A stretch of DNA of 16,767 nt, taken from assembly GCA_026391235.1 (NCBI GenBank), contig JAPLDV010000141.1:1-16767 (forward strand), read 5' to 3'. Source of the stretch: Bacteroidia bacterium (GTDB lineage Bacteria; Bacteroidota; Bacteroidia; Bacteroidales; UBA12481). Below the pieces are notes generated by a model. It saw nothing but the letters and a program-made list of their open reading frames with translations, made no database searches and had not been told where the DNA came from. Below, piece after piece: positions 1 to 7,113 of this stretch. Numbering within the stretch: the first letter of the stretch is position 1; every line of letters starts with the position of its first letter. Both the position numbers and the translations under genes were made by a program.

Positions 1-73
1 ACCATTATCTATCTTTCGGAATGCGTTTGTTATCCCCAAGCTTTATTTCAAAGGTTTAATAAAATTGACTCCC

Positions 74-2088
74 ATGAACAAACTAATCCTCACTACAATG
101 ACAATGGCAATCCTGCTATCGTGCAACGGGCCTGTGAAGAAGAACATTGAATACCCTGCTACAAAACAGGGAGATGTTGCCGATACCTATTTTGGAACCC
201 GGGTTCCTGATCCTTATCGCTGGTTAGAAGATGACCGGTCGGAAGCGACCGCTGCCTGGGTTAAGGAGCAGAACAAGGTAACCTTTGGATATCTTGGCGC
301 CATCCCTTACCGCGAGGAGATTAAAAACAGGCTTCAGAAGATGTGGAACTATGAGAAGTTCACCGCGCCATTTAAAGAGGGCGGATACACCTACTTTTCC
401 CGGAACGATGGATTGCAAAACCAGTTTGTTTTATATCGTCAGAAGGATAATGGTGAACCCGAGGTATTCCTGGATCCGAATACATTTTCATCAGACGGAA
501 CAACTTCACTTGGTGAAATGGATTTATCAGACGATGGCAGCAAAGTGGCTTATTCGATTTCCGAGGGCGGATCCGACTGGCGAAAGGTAATTGTAATGGA
601 GGCCGCATCAAAGCAAATCATCGGCGATACTTTAATAGACGTTAAATTCAGCGGCCTTTCCTGGCAGAGTAACGATGGCTTTTATTATTCGAGTTACGAC
701 AAACCCAAGGGCAGCGAGCTTTCGGCTAAGACCGATCATCATAAACTCTATTACCATAAGCTCGGTACCAGGCAATCCGAAGACAAAGTGGTTTTTGGTG
801 CCGATATCGTAAGAAGATATGTTGGTGGTTATGTTACTGAAGACGGGAGATATCTTGTAGTGACAGCTGCAGTCTCCACTTCTGGCAATGAGCTATATAT
901 CAAAGATCTGAAAAAGCCGGAAGGGAAGTTAACCGTTGTCGTCGATAATTTTGATAACGATCATTTCGTCATTGATAACCAGGGCACCAAACTCTTCATC
1001 GTAACCAACCTTAAAGCACCCAATAAAAGAATTGTTACGGTTGATGCTGAAAAGCCGGGTGTAGAGAACTGGACTGATTTTATCCCGGAAACCCGGAATG
1101 TACTTGATCCTGCAACCGGTTCAGGCTACTTTTTTGCCCATTATATGATCGATGCGATTTCGAAAGTAAAACATTTTCCTTTATGAACTATATCACACCG
1201 ACCACAATCTATAAATTCGATCCGGAAACCGGAAATTCCGAAGTATACAAGAAACCTTCTATCGCATTTAACGGAGCTGAATACGAATCAGTTCAGGTAT
1301 TCTATAATTCTAAAGATGGAACCCGGGTCCCGATGATTATTACCAATAAAAAAGGGACCCTCCTGAATGGAAAAAATCCTACCATTCTGTACGGGTATGG
1401 CGGGTTTAACATTTCCGAGACTCCCAGGTTCAGTGTCCCGTCTGCACTCTGGCTTGAAATGGGGGGGATTTATGCAGCTGCCAATATCCGGGGTGGTGGC
1501 GAATATGGTGAGAAATGGCATTTGGCCGGTACAAAATTGAATAAGCAAAATGTTTTTGACGATTTTATTGCCGCCGGCGAATACCTCATCGAAAAGAAAT
1601 ATACCTCGTCTGATTTCCTTGCTATATTTGGCGGATCTAATGGAGGATTGTTAGTCGGAGCCGTTATGACACAGCGGCCTGACCTGATGAGAGTGGCTAT
1701 TCCGGCTGTCGGGGTACTGGATATGTTGCGATATCATACATTTACAGCAGGTGCAGGCTGGGCATTCGATTATGGTACCGCAGAGGAGAGCAAGGAAATG
1801 TTTGAATATCTATATCGATATTCTCCTGTTCACAATGTTAAAGAGGGCGTCAGGTATCCTGCCACAATTATTACAACCGGAGACCATGATGACCGGGTGG
1901 TTCCGGCACATTCATTCAAATTTGCCGCAGAACTTCAGTCTAAACAGTCCGGCAGCAATCCCGTGCTGATCAGGATTGAGACTAAGGCCGGTCATGGAGC
2001 GGGTACTCCGGTAAGCAAGTCTATAGAACTGTATGCTGATATATTCGGCTTTACCCTTTACAATATGGGGATAAAAGAATTAAAGTAA
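74..2088 (+). pseudogene. Prolyl oligopeptidase (S9A), disrupted by an internal deletion and frame change
   Basis: Serine peptidase of family S9A, which cleaves short peptides after proline; here with a lipoprotein-type signal. The ATG at 74 is preferred over an in-frame TTG at 65 because it gives a clean signal peptide (MNKLILTTMTMAILLSC). The first frame (to 1186) carries the N-terminal segment and beta-propeller, including YRWLEDD. The second frame (from about 1170, with an ATG at 1183) carries the alpha/beta-hydrolase part: the nucleophile serine in GGSNGG (codon 1636-1638), the aspartate in HDDRVVP (1888-1890) and the histidine in KAGHGAG (1993-1995). Compared with family members, about 30 residues that normally join ...DAISKVK to ...NYITPTTIY are missing at about 1165-1185, with a change of reading frame. 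All catalytic residues are intact, but no single frame links propeller and catalytic domain. It could be a recent pseudogene or a misassembly. Confidence 0.88.
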
Positions 2089-2110
2089 CCTAAACTGGAT
2101 TATCCATGAA

Positions 2111-2194
2111 CTTTTGCTCTTCGTTCTATGCGAAAAACCAGGCGATCTCCCCGTTTAAATCTTTTTTTTTCCGCAGAATGCAAAGTTGGCGCAA
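2111..2194. repeat. Degenerate intergenic inverted repeat
   Basis: The left arm at 2111-2136 (CTTTTGC...TTCTATGCGAAAAA) and the right arm at 2166-2194 (TTTTTCCGCAGAATGCAAAG...GCAAG) are imperfect reverse complements, around a loop of about 30 bp. The match contains several mismatches and small gaps. It lies between the broken peptidase and the broken thioredoxin-like gene. It may be an old intergenic repeat of this genome or a weak terminator; the internal T run (2162-2170) does not sit directly after a stable stem, so a terminator role is not convincing. Confidence 0.35.
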
Positions 2195-2239
2195 GGCGGC
2201 CAGGTTTATGAATTATTAAGGCTAATACCTGCTCTTGAA

Positions 2240-2817
2240 ATGAATAACCTGTCACGATCAACAATTGTGCTGTTAACCAGCCTGATGGTCCTTTCCTGCA
2301 ACCAAAGTAGTAATCTGAAAAATTCCATAGCCGTTAACCTGCGTCCGATGGTCCCTAACGATTCTGTTTCAATCAGATGGTCACCGAAGGGTGAAAAGCT
2401 GGTTCTGACCGGCTCTGGTAACGATTTATCAACTGGGTTTTACCTGGGGTCCAGAGACCTGGGGCCGTTTAAACTGGTGCTTTCTTAAAGCAAGGATGCA
2501 GTTTATCCGGATTTACTTAAGGGAGACTGGAACCGCAGCGGGAGTTTGGATGATGATTCGGTTATTAAGACTGTTCCAAAGGAATCACGGGGAAAGATAT
2601 GGATCAATGGGTCTACAACGCTGACTTGGTAGTAGTGAAAGCGCTTAATCTTAAGGCAGTTAAGGTGGACGGTGACGAAAGTCGCGATTTGGTTAAGCAA
2701 TATAAAGTCGCTGCCTATCCGACTATTATACTGATAGGAACGGATGGAAAGGAAATGCGAAGACTTGTCGGTTATCAATCAGTAAGTAAGATGGTTGAAT
2801 TTTTGTCACTGCAGTAA
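2240..2817 (+). pseudogene. Thioredoxin-fold lipoprotein, degraded (internal stop, frame change, no CxxC)
   Basis: The ATG at 2240 begins a lipoprotein signal peptide ending in LMVLSC. The frame meets a TAA at 2486-2488 but then stays open and protein-like (SKDAVYPDLLKGDW, then a D/N/S-rich stretch and KESRGKIW) up to about 2595, so the TAA looks like a nonsense mutation. From about 2596 the protein continues in another frame: MDQWVYN, then VKVDGDE, AAYPT (the cis-proline loop of thioredoxin folds) and a C-terminal helix ending at 2817. In thioredoxin-like lipoproteins a WCxxC-type active site sits just before the MDxxV segment; no cysteine is present there, so the catalytic block seems deleted together with the frame change. 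The gene is therefore very probably non-functional. Whether the original was an oxidoreductase or a non-catalytic relative cannot be told. Confidence 0.7.
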
Positions 2818-2903
2818 GATTCTGCCGCAGGGATCATTCAATATCTGTAAAAAACTTTAATCCAATAATTTAACATTGATATGGTTATTAATAAAAAAAG
2901 CAT

Positions 2904-2911
2904 AACCTTTG
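2904..2911 (+). promoter_or_regulatory. Possible -7 element of the RRM gene
   Basis: The sequence AACCTTTG lies 35 bp upstream of the RRM start and matches the Bacteroidota -7 consensus TAnnTTTG at all but the first base. No well-spaced TTG -33 element was found. The 5' leader would be about 30 nt and T-rich. This is weak support only. Confidence 0.3.
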
Positions 2912-2946
2912 TTTATCAATTTTAATAACTCTTTTTTCCCTTTACT

Positions 2947-3240
2947 ATGAACATTTTTGTTGCAAAGTTAAGCTCTGACACAAAAGGTGAAGACCTTCAA
3001 GGGCTTTTCGAAACCTACGGCCGTGTTGATTCGGCCAAAGTGATCATTGATCGAGACACCAACCAGTCAAAAGGATTTGGTTTCGTGGAGATGCCTGATG
3101 ATCGTGAAGCTCAAGCTGCTTTAGATGAGCTGAACGAAACTGATTTCAAAGGTAGCCGGATCGTTGTTAAGAAAGCACGTCCGCGCTCTGAAGGACCCGC
3201 CGAGGGACCGAGGAGACCGAATCCCCGATTCAATCGATAA
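2947..3240 (+). CDS. RRM-domain RNA-binding protein
   Basis: A 97-residue single-domain RNA-recognition-motif protein. RNP2 (IFVAKL, residues 3-8) and RNP1 (KGFGFVEM, residues 42-49) are both well preserved, with the aromatic residues expected to stack on RNA bases. The fold is followed by a basic, Arg/Pro-rich tail (from about residue 78). Small RRM proteins of this size are common in Bacteroidota and cyanobacteria, and in Bacteroides they have been linked to post-transcriptional regulation; the targets here are unknown. The gene stands alone, ends 11 bp before a strong terminator and is convergent with feoAB. The ATG directly before NIFVAKL is the only sensible start, since RNP2 begins at residue 3. 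Confidence 0.95.
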   Translation: MNIFVAKLSSDTKGEDLQGLFETYGRVDSAKVIIDRDTNQSKGFGFVEMPDDREAQAALDELNETDFKGSRIVVKKARPRSEGPAEGPRRPNPRFNR

Positions 3241-3250
3241 GGCATTTACA

Positions 3251-3276
3251 AAAAGGCGGGGGACCGCCTTTTTTTT
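3251..3276. terminator. Bidirectional intrinsic terminator between the RRM gene and feoAB
   Basis: A 9-bp perfect stem, AAAAGGCGG (3251-3259) with CCGCCTTTT (3264-3272), has a GGGA loop and is followed on the plus strand by an unbroken T run to 3276. On the minus strand the A-rich side of the stem gives four Ts, so the same hairpin can serve the convergent feoAB transcript, whose stop codon is at 3302-3304. Confidence 0.9.
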
Positions 3277-3301
3277 AACTACCGGGCATTGATTTGCGAA
3301 A

Positions 3302-5755
3302 TCAGAAGAGGCCGGTGACGAAATAACCCAATCTCGCCACTATCCAGGCCAGAAACGTCATGTAGCCTACCATCAAAGCGGACCATTTCCATTTGCCCGA
3401 TTCCCGCCGGATCGCTGCAAGCACCGCAATACACGGAACATAGATCAGAACAAATAACATGAATGCCAGTCCTGCGCGGAGGGTAAATACGTCTTGACCT
3501 TTGAGCCTGCCTTCGGCATGTTTTGATTTCATCATCCGGACCTGTAGGGATGTGCCAGTATCCCCGTCTTGGTATAAAACCCCTATGGTGCTTACAACCA
3601 CCTCTTTAGCAGCAATCCCAGATAAAACGGCAACCGACATTTTCCAGTCGAACCCCAGTGGAGCCAGAACCGGTTGAACAGCATGGCCTATATGTCCTAT
3701 CGCGGAATTCTCTAACTGAACAGTTTTATTCTCGGAGGTTCTCGGGAAGTAGCCCAATGCCCATATTATCATCGAGGCTATTAGAATAACTCCTCCCATT
3801 TTCTTCAAGTACAGACGGCTCCTGAACCACATGTGTTTCACGATGGCATTGGTCCGGGGCCGCCGGTAAGGCGGTAATTCCATTACAAATGGCGCTTCTT
3901 TATTACGGAAAAGGGTGTTCCTGAAAATCAAAGCCATCAGAATGGATAATACAATTCCGACCAGGTAGAGCCCGAAAATCACGTTCGCTGCCTGTCTTGG
4001 AAAAATCACCCCGGCAATCAGAATGTAAACCGTTAAACGGGCACTGCACGACATCAGAGGAACAATCAGCATCGTCATGAGCCGGTCGCTCCGGTTTTCA
4101 ATGGTCCGGGTGGCCATTATTGCCGGAACATTGCATCCGAAGCCCATGATCAGCGGTATAAAGGACTTCCCGTGGAGGCCGATCAGATGCATCAGCTTAT
4201 CCATTATGAAAGCAACCCGCGCCATATAGCCGGTATCTTCCATAAATGAAATAAAGAAGAAGAGAATCAGAATGTTAGGAAGAAATATTATTACTCCGCC
4301 AACACCACCTATTATTCCGTCGATCAGTAAATCCCTCAGAATTCCAGTTGGAAGAACCAGGTGAAGCCATCCCGAAAGTGCATGAACGGCGGCTTCAATT
4401 CCATGAACCGGGTATTTGCCCAGGTTAAAGGTCGATTGAAACATGATCCACAAAAACAGGAGGAAAATCGGAAAACCCAACCATTTGTGCGTCAGGATGT
4501 CATCAATCCTGGATGCGGCGGTTTTCAGTTCCTCTGCGCTTACTTTCTTTTTAAATGTTTCACGCAAGGCACCGGTGATAAAACCATATCTGGAACTGGT
4601 TAGAAGGCTTTCCACATCCTGCTTGTAAAAGTTTTCAATCCGCGCGATTTCCCTATTGGCCAATTCCGTATGTTCCTCTGTAGCCGTTATCCCGTCTACC
4701 GATTTCATAACCTCCGGATTGTGCTCCAGTAACTTTATCGCCAGAAACCGGCTGGAGAATCGGTCAGAGAAGCCAGGTGAATCCCATATTTTATTCTGGA
4801 TTCTTTTTATACTAATCTCTATTTCACGATCATACGGAATGTGAATATGGCGCGTAATCTTGTCCCTTCCTTCCACAACCTCAACAACTTTCCGGAACAG
4901 CTGATCAATACCGGTCCCTTTAATTCCAACAGTAGGTACCACCGGGATTCCCAGCATTTTACCGAGAAGCTCATGATCAAGTTTGTCGCCTTTTTGCTCC
5001 AGTTCGTCATACATATTGAGTGCGATCACTACAGGGATATCCATATCGATCAATTGCGAGGTCAGATAAAGATTTCGCTCGATATTCGAGGCATCTATCA
5101 CATTAATGACTACATCAGGATGTTCAAGTAATAATTGATCACGGACAAATAATTCATCTGGACTGTAGGTACTGAGGGAATAGGTGCCTGGAAGGTCCGT
5201 TAGTTGGAAAGTATGGTTATCCAACTGTAATTCAGCTATTTTAGAATCAACGGTCACGCCTGGGTAATTTCCTGTATGCTCACGTGAGTGGCTGGCCAGG
5301 TTGAAAATCGATGTTTTGCCGCAATTGGGGTTGCCGACGAGGGCGACTTCGATGGTTCCGAAGACGGGTACCACTCCGCTTACCACGACACCCTTTTCTG
5401 CCATCCCCGCGAAAGCGGGAACCCTTTCGCTAACAACGGCACTCAAATCGGGCGCACCCGTTCCAGCTTTCGTATAGCGTGATGGGGCCTCCGCCGGGGT
5501 GACAATTGATCCGGCCAAGCTTGTTTCAGTACTTGCCGGCACTATTACTATCAGCTCAGCTTCCGAGCGTCGTAAGGAAACATAACATCCAAGTATCTGA
5601 TATTCAATGGGATTTTGTAGGGGAGCTGATTTAATGACCGTTACTTCTTTTCCATGAATAAAACCCATATCCATGATCCGCCGTCGAAACACACCTCGGC
5701 CTTTCACTTTGGTGATAATGCCCTTCTGACCTGTTTGTAGTTCCGCTAATGTCAT
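3302..5755 (-). CDS. feoB: Fused FeoA-FeoB ferrous iron transporter
   Basis: Inner-membrane Fe(II) importer with FeoA fused in front of FeoB, a common arrangement in Bacteroidota. From the ATG at 5755 it is 817 residues. FeoA (SH3-like) spans about 1-72; a linker spans about 73-132; the G domain follows with G1 GNPNCGKTS (141-149), a G2 threonine in YPGVT, G3 DLPG (187-190) and G4 NMYD (247-250). The membrane part carries the two Gate regions: the first with GCNVPA and MSCSAR, the second with AAKEVVVSTIGVLY. An in-frame TTG at 5767 is rejected because it falls inside the predicted -7 element. Part of the linker is encoded by palindromic repeats (5406-5419 and 5468-5506). The gene is divergent from an iron-complex ABC operon, so the two are probably co-regulated by iron. 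The usual proline in MSCSARLP is threonine here. Confidence 0.97.
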   Translation of the reverse strand: MTLAELQTGQKGIITKVKGRGVFRRRIMDMGFIHGKEVTVIKSAPLQNPIEYQILGCYVSLRRSEAELIVIVPASTETSLAGSIVTPAEAPSRYTKAGTGAPDLSAVVSERVPAFAGMAEKGVVVSGVVPVFGTIEVALVGNPNCGKTSIFNLASHSREHTGNYPGVTVDSKIAELQLDNHTFQLTDLPGTYSLSTYSPDELFVRDQLLLEHPDVVINVIDASNIERNLYLTSQLIDMDIPVVIALNMYDELEQKGDKLDHELLGKMLGIPVVPTVGIKGTGIDQLFRKVVEVVEGRDKITRHIHIPYDREIEISIKRIQNKIWDSPGFSDRFSSRFLAIKLLEHNPEVMKSVDGITATEEHTELANREIARIENFYKQDVESLLTSSRYGFITGALRETFKKKVSAEELKTAASRIDDILTHKWLGFPIFLLFLWIMFQSTFNLGKYPVHGIEAAVHALSGWLHLVLPTGILRDLLIDGIIGGVGGVIIFLPNILILFFFISFMEDTGYMARVAFIMDKLMHLIGLHGKSFIPLIMGFGCNVPAIMATRTIENRSDRLMTMLIVPLMSCSARLTVYILIAGVIFPRQAANVIFGLYLVGIVLSILMALIFRNTLFRNKEAPFVMELPPYRRPRTNAIVKHMWFRSRLYLKKMGGVILIASMIIWALGYFPRTSENKTVQLENSAIGHIGHAVQPVLAPLGFDWKMSVAVLSGIAAKEVVVSTIGVLYQDGDTGTSLQVRMMKSKHAEGRLKGQDVFTLRAGLAFMLFVLIYVPCIAVLAAIRRESGKWKWSALMVGYMTFLAWIVARLGYFVTGLF
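5406..5419. repeat. Short REP-like palindrome inside the feoAB linker
   Basis: CCCGC (5406-5410) and GCGGG (5415-5419) form a stem around a GAAA loop. The sequence resembles widespread bacterial palindromes of the type CCCGCGAAAGCGGG. Read on the feoAB strand it encodes VPAFAGM (residues 112-118), a peptide often produced when such palindromes fall in a reading frame. It is a different type from the 45-bp unit nearby. Confidence 0.6.
5468..5506 (+). repeat. REP-like repeat copy 3, translated within the feoAB linker
   Basis: This 39-bp copy begins TTTCGTATAGCG and ends GCCGGGGTGACAAT. It matches the two 45-bp tandem units at 5856-5945 at both ends but lacks 6 bp in the hairpin centre, so the stem is eroded. 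It lies in the same plus-strand orientation as those units, and feoAB reads it from the opposite strand as IVTPAEAPSRYTK (residues 84-96). Both 45 and 39 are multiples of three, so the frame is preserved. Confidence 0.75.
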
Positions 5756-5764
5756 AATCGGTGA

Positions 5765-5772
5765 CAAAGATA
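5765..5772 (-). promoter_or_regulatory. -7 promoter element of feoAB
   Basis: On the minus strand the sequence reads TATCTTTG, a perfect match to the Bacteroidota -7 consensus TAnnTTTG. A start of transcription a few bases downstream (about 5759-5761) would leave a leader of only about 4-6 nt before the ATG at 5755, so the mRNA would be almost leaderless. No clear TTG -33 element is visible; the TTAGAA/TTCTAA dyad occupies that region. Confidence 0.55.
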
Positions 5773-5786
5773 TCCTTTTTTGTTAT

Positions 5787-5801
5787 TTAGAATGATTCTA
5801 A
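5787..5801. promoter_or_regulatory. Candidate metal-responsive operator (dyad 1)
   Basis: TTAGAA (5787-5792) and TTCTAA (5796-5801) form a perfect 6-bp dyad with the spacer TGA. It lies just upstream of the feoAB -7 element, around the expected -33 region, between two divergent iron-uptake units. The position and symmetry fit a repressor of the Fur or DtxR/MntR type; the regulator is not identifiable from sequence alone. Confidence 0.5.
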
Positions 5802-5806
5802 GTAAT

Positions 5807-5827
5807 GATAATATCCGAAGCATTATC
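5807..5827. promoter_or_regulatory. Candidate Fur-like operator (dyad 2) at the SBP operon side
   Basis: GATAAT (5807-5812) and ATTATC (5822-5827) form an inverted repeat with a 9-bp spacer. The arms are identical to the hexamers of the classical Fur box, but the spacing is not that of the canonical 19-bp box. TATCTTCG (5824-5831), one mismatch from the -7 consensus TAnnTTTG, overlaps the right arm and is a possible promoter for the binding-protein operon. Confidence 0.4.
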
Positions 5828-5849
5828 TTCGTGACTTAATTAGGGCTTA

Positions 5850-7109
5850 ATGAGATTTCGTACAGCGTCAGGGGGCCCCGGCTTTCGCCGGGGTGACAAC
5901 TTTCGTACAGCGTCGGGGGGGCCCGGCCTTCGCCGGGGTGACAAGTGCTCTGTGCAGGGTTTAGTAGTTATGATGCTGTTATTTGCCGGATGTCAGGGGA
6001 ACCTGAAGGAGAAGCAGGTGCAGAAGATCGCGGTTATCGGCCAGGAAATCCAGGCTACGGATACCGCAATTTTGTCAGTCAGGTACGCAAAGGGTTTCCG
6101 GTTCGAAAAGAATGAGGCGGGTACGCTTTTGATTTTATCTGATCCGTTAAAAGCCGGCCAGGAGATTGCACGGTACCGCCTCATGCATTCAAAATCCGCG
6201 ATCAGTCCCATAAATGGTTATACTGATCTGGTTGTTCCCTTAAATCGTTTGGTGGCTTCTTCAACCACTCACGCAGGATTCCTGTCAGCCATCGGATCAG
6301 GTGACCAACTGATGGGTTGCAATAATCCAGAACGATTATATGATACTTTGCTGTTCAATCGATATCTGAAAGGTGGGTTGGTGAGAATGGGGCGCGATCT
6401 GGAGTATAACCTGGAATACCTGATAGCCAGTAAGCCCAATCTGGTTTTGCAAACGGGTATCGACGGGCAGTTCAACCCCGATGCAAGGTTGGCAGGGATG
6501 GGCATTCCGGTGATGTATGTACTGGAATGGATGGAATCCACTCCACTCGGGCGGGCTGAATGGATCAAGGTTTTCGGCCTGATTACCGGTAAATCCAGAG
6601 AGGCAGATTCTCTTTTTGATGTGATCGAAAAGAATTACATGGTCAATGCTAAACTTGGCCGTGAAGCTCCGGAAAAGATAAAAGTACTGACAGGAAATGT
6701 GTTTAAAGGAACCTGGTACATGCCGGGAGGGAAAAATTATATGACTCGTTTTTTTGAGGATGCCGGCATGGATTATATTTATAAGAATACAGACCAATCG
6801 GGAAGTTTGGCGCTGAGCTTCGAATCAGTTGTGTATCAATTGGCTGATGCATCGGTATGGATCAGCGTGAATGTGGATTCACTTTCAGAGTTAAAAGCTG
6901 CGTATGAACGCTATTCTTCTTTTAAGGCAGTTAAGGACCATCGGGTATTCAGCGTATTTAACCGCGTTAATTCCCATGGGGGGAATGATTTCTGGGAGAG
7001 TGCCGTTGTACGGCCCGATATGGTTTTAGCTGATTTATTGGCTATTGCCCACCCGGAATTAATTCCGGGTCATATCTGGAATTATTATAAACCTCTGGTA
7101 TTTAATTAG
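5850..7109 (+). CDS. Iron-complex ABC transporter substrate-binding lipoprotein (FecB/BtuF type)
   Basis: Periplasmic binding protein (PF01497-like, two-lobed TroA fold) that would deliver a siderophore, heme or cobalamin-like ligand to the permease encoded next. From the ATG at 5850 it has 419 residues. Residues 3-32 are two tandem 15-residue units (FRTASGGPGFRRGDN, FRTASGGPGLRRGDK) encoded by REP-like DNA; then comes a hydrophobic stretch ending in the lipobox LLFAGC (Cys codon 5991-5993). Removing the 90-bp repeat leaves MR-CSVQGLVVMMLLFAGC, a normal lipoprotein signal, so the repeat seems inserted near the start of the signal peptide. Alternative starts (GTG 5952, ATG 5970) give signal peptides that are short and uncharged. 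LVVPLNRLVASSTTH and YLIASKPNLVL are typical of the family. The FecCD gene follows after 4 bp. The true ligand is unknown; iron context favours a siderophore or heme. Confidence 0.88.
   Translation: MRFRTASGGPGFRRGDNFRTASGGPGLRRGDKCSVQGLVVMMLLFAGCQGNLKEKQVQKIAVIGQEIQATDTAILSVRYAKGFRFEKNEAGTLLILSDPLKAGQEIARYRLMHSKSAISPINGYTDLVVPLNRLVASSTTHAGFLSAIGSGDQLMGCNNPERLYDTLLFNRYLKGGLVRMGRDLEYNLEYLIASKPNLVLQTGIDGQFNPDARLAGMGIPVMYVLEWMESTPLGRAEWIKVFGLITGKSREADSLFDVIEKNYMVNAKLGREAPEKIKVLTGNVFKGTWYMPGGKNYMTRFFEDAGMDYIYKNTDQSGSLALSFESVVYQLADASVWISVNVDSLSELKAAYERYSSFKAVKDHRVFSVFNRVNSHGGNDFWESAVVRPDMVLADLLAIAHPELIPGHIWNYYKPLVFN
5856..5945 (+). repeat. Tandem pair of 45-bp REP-like palindromic units
   Basis: Units 5856-5900 and 5901-5945 are nearly identical, each starting TTTCGTACAGCGTC and ending CGCCGGGGTGACAA plus one base. 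Each holds a hairpin: CCCCGGC (5876-5882) with GCCGGGG (5887-5893) around TTTC in unit 1, and CCCGGC (5922-5927) with GCCGGG (5932-5937) around CTTC in unit 2. The 45-bp period equals 15 codons and keeps the frame of the binding-protein gene open. The direct tandem arrangement and the related copy at 5468-5506 show that this is a repeat family and not chance. Confidence 0.9.
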
Positions 7110-7113
7110 TAAG

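Noticed and set aside
5880..5945. Twin arginines in the repeat-encoded N-terminus (FRRGD, LRRGD) as a Tat export signal
   Set aside because: They lack the SRRxFLK context, and a clear lipobox follows; they come from the repeat sequence.
6336..6797. Minus-strand open frame of 153 codons inside the binding-protein gene
   Set aside because: It lies fully antisense to a well-supported gene and its translation shows no family features.
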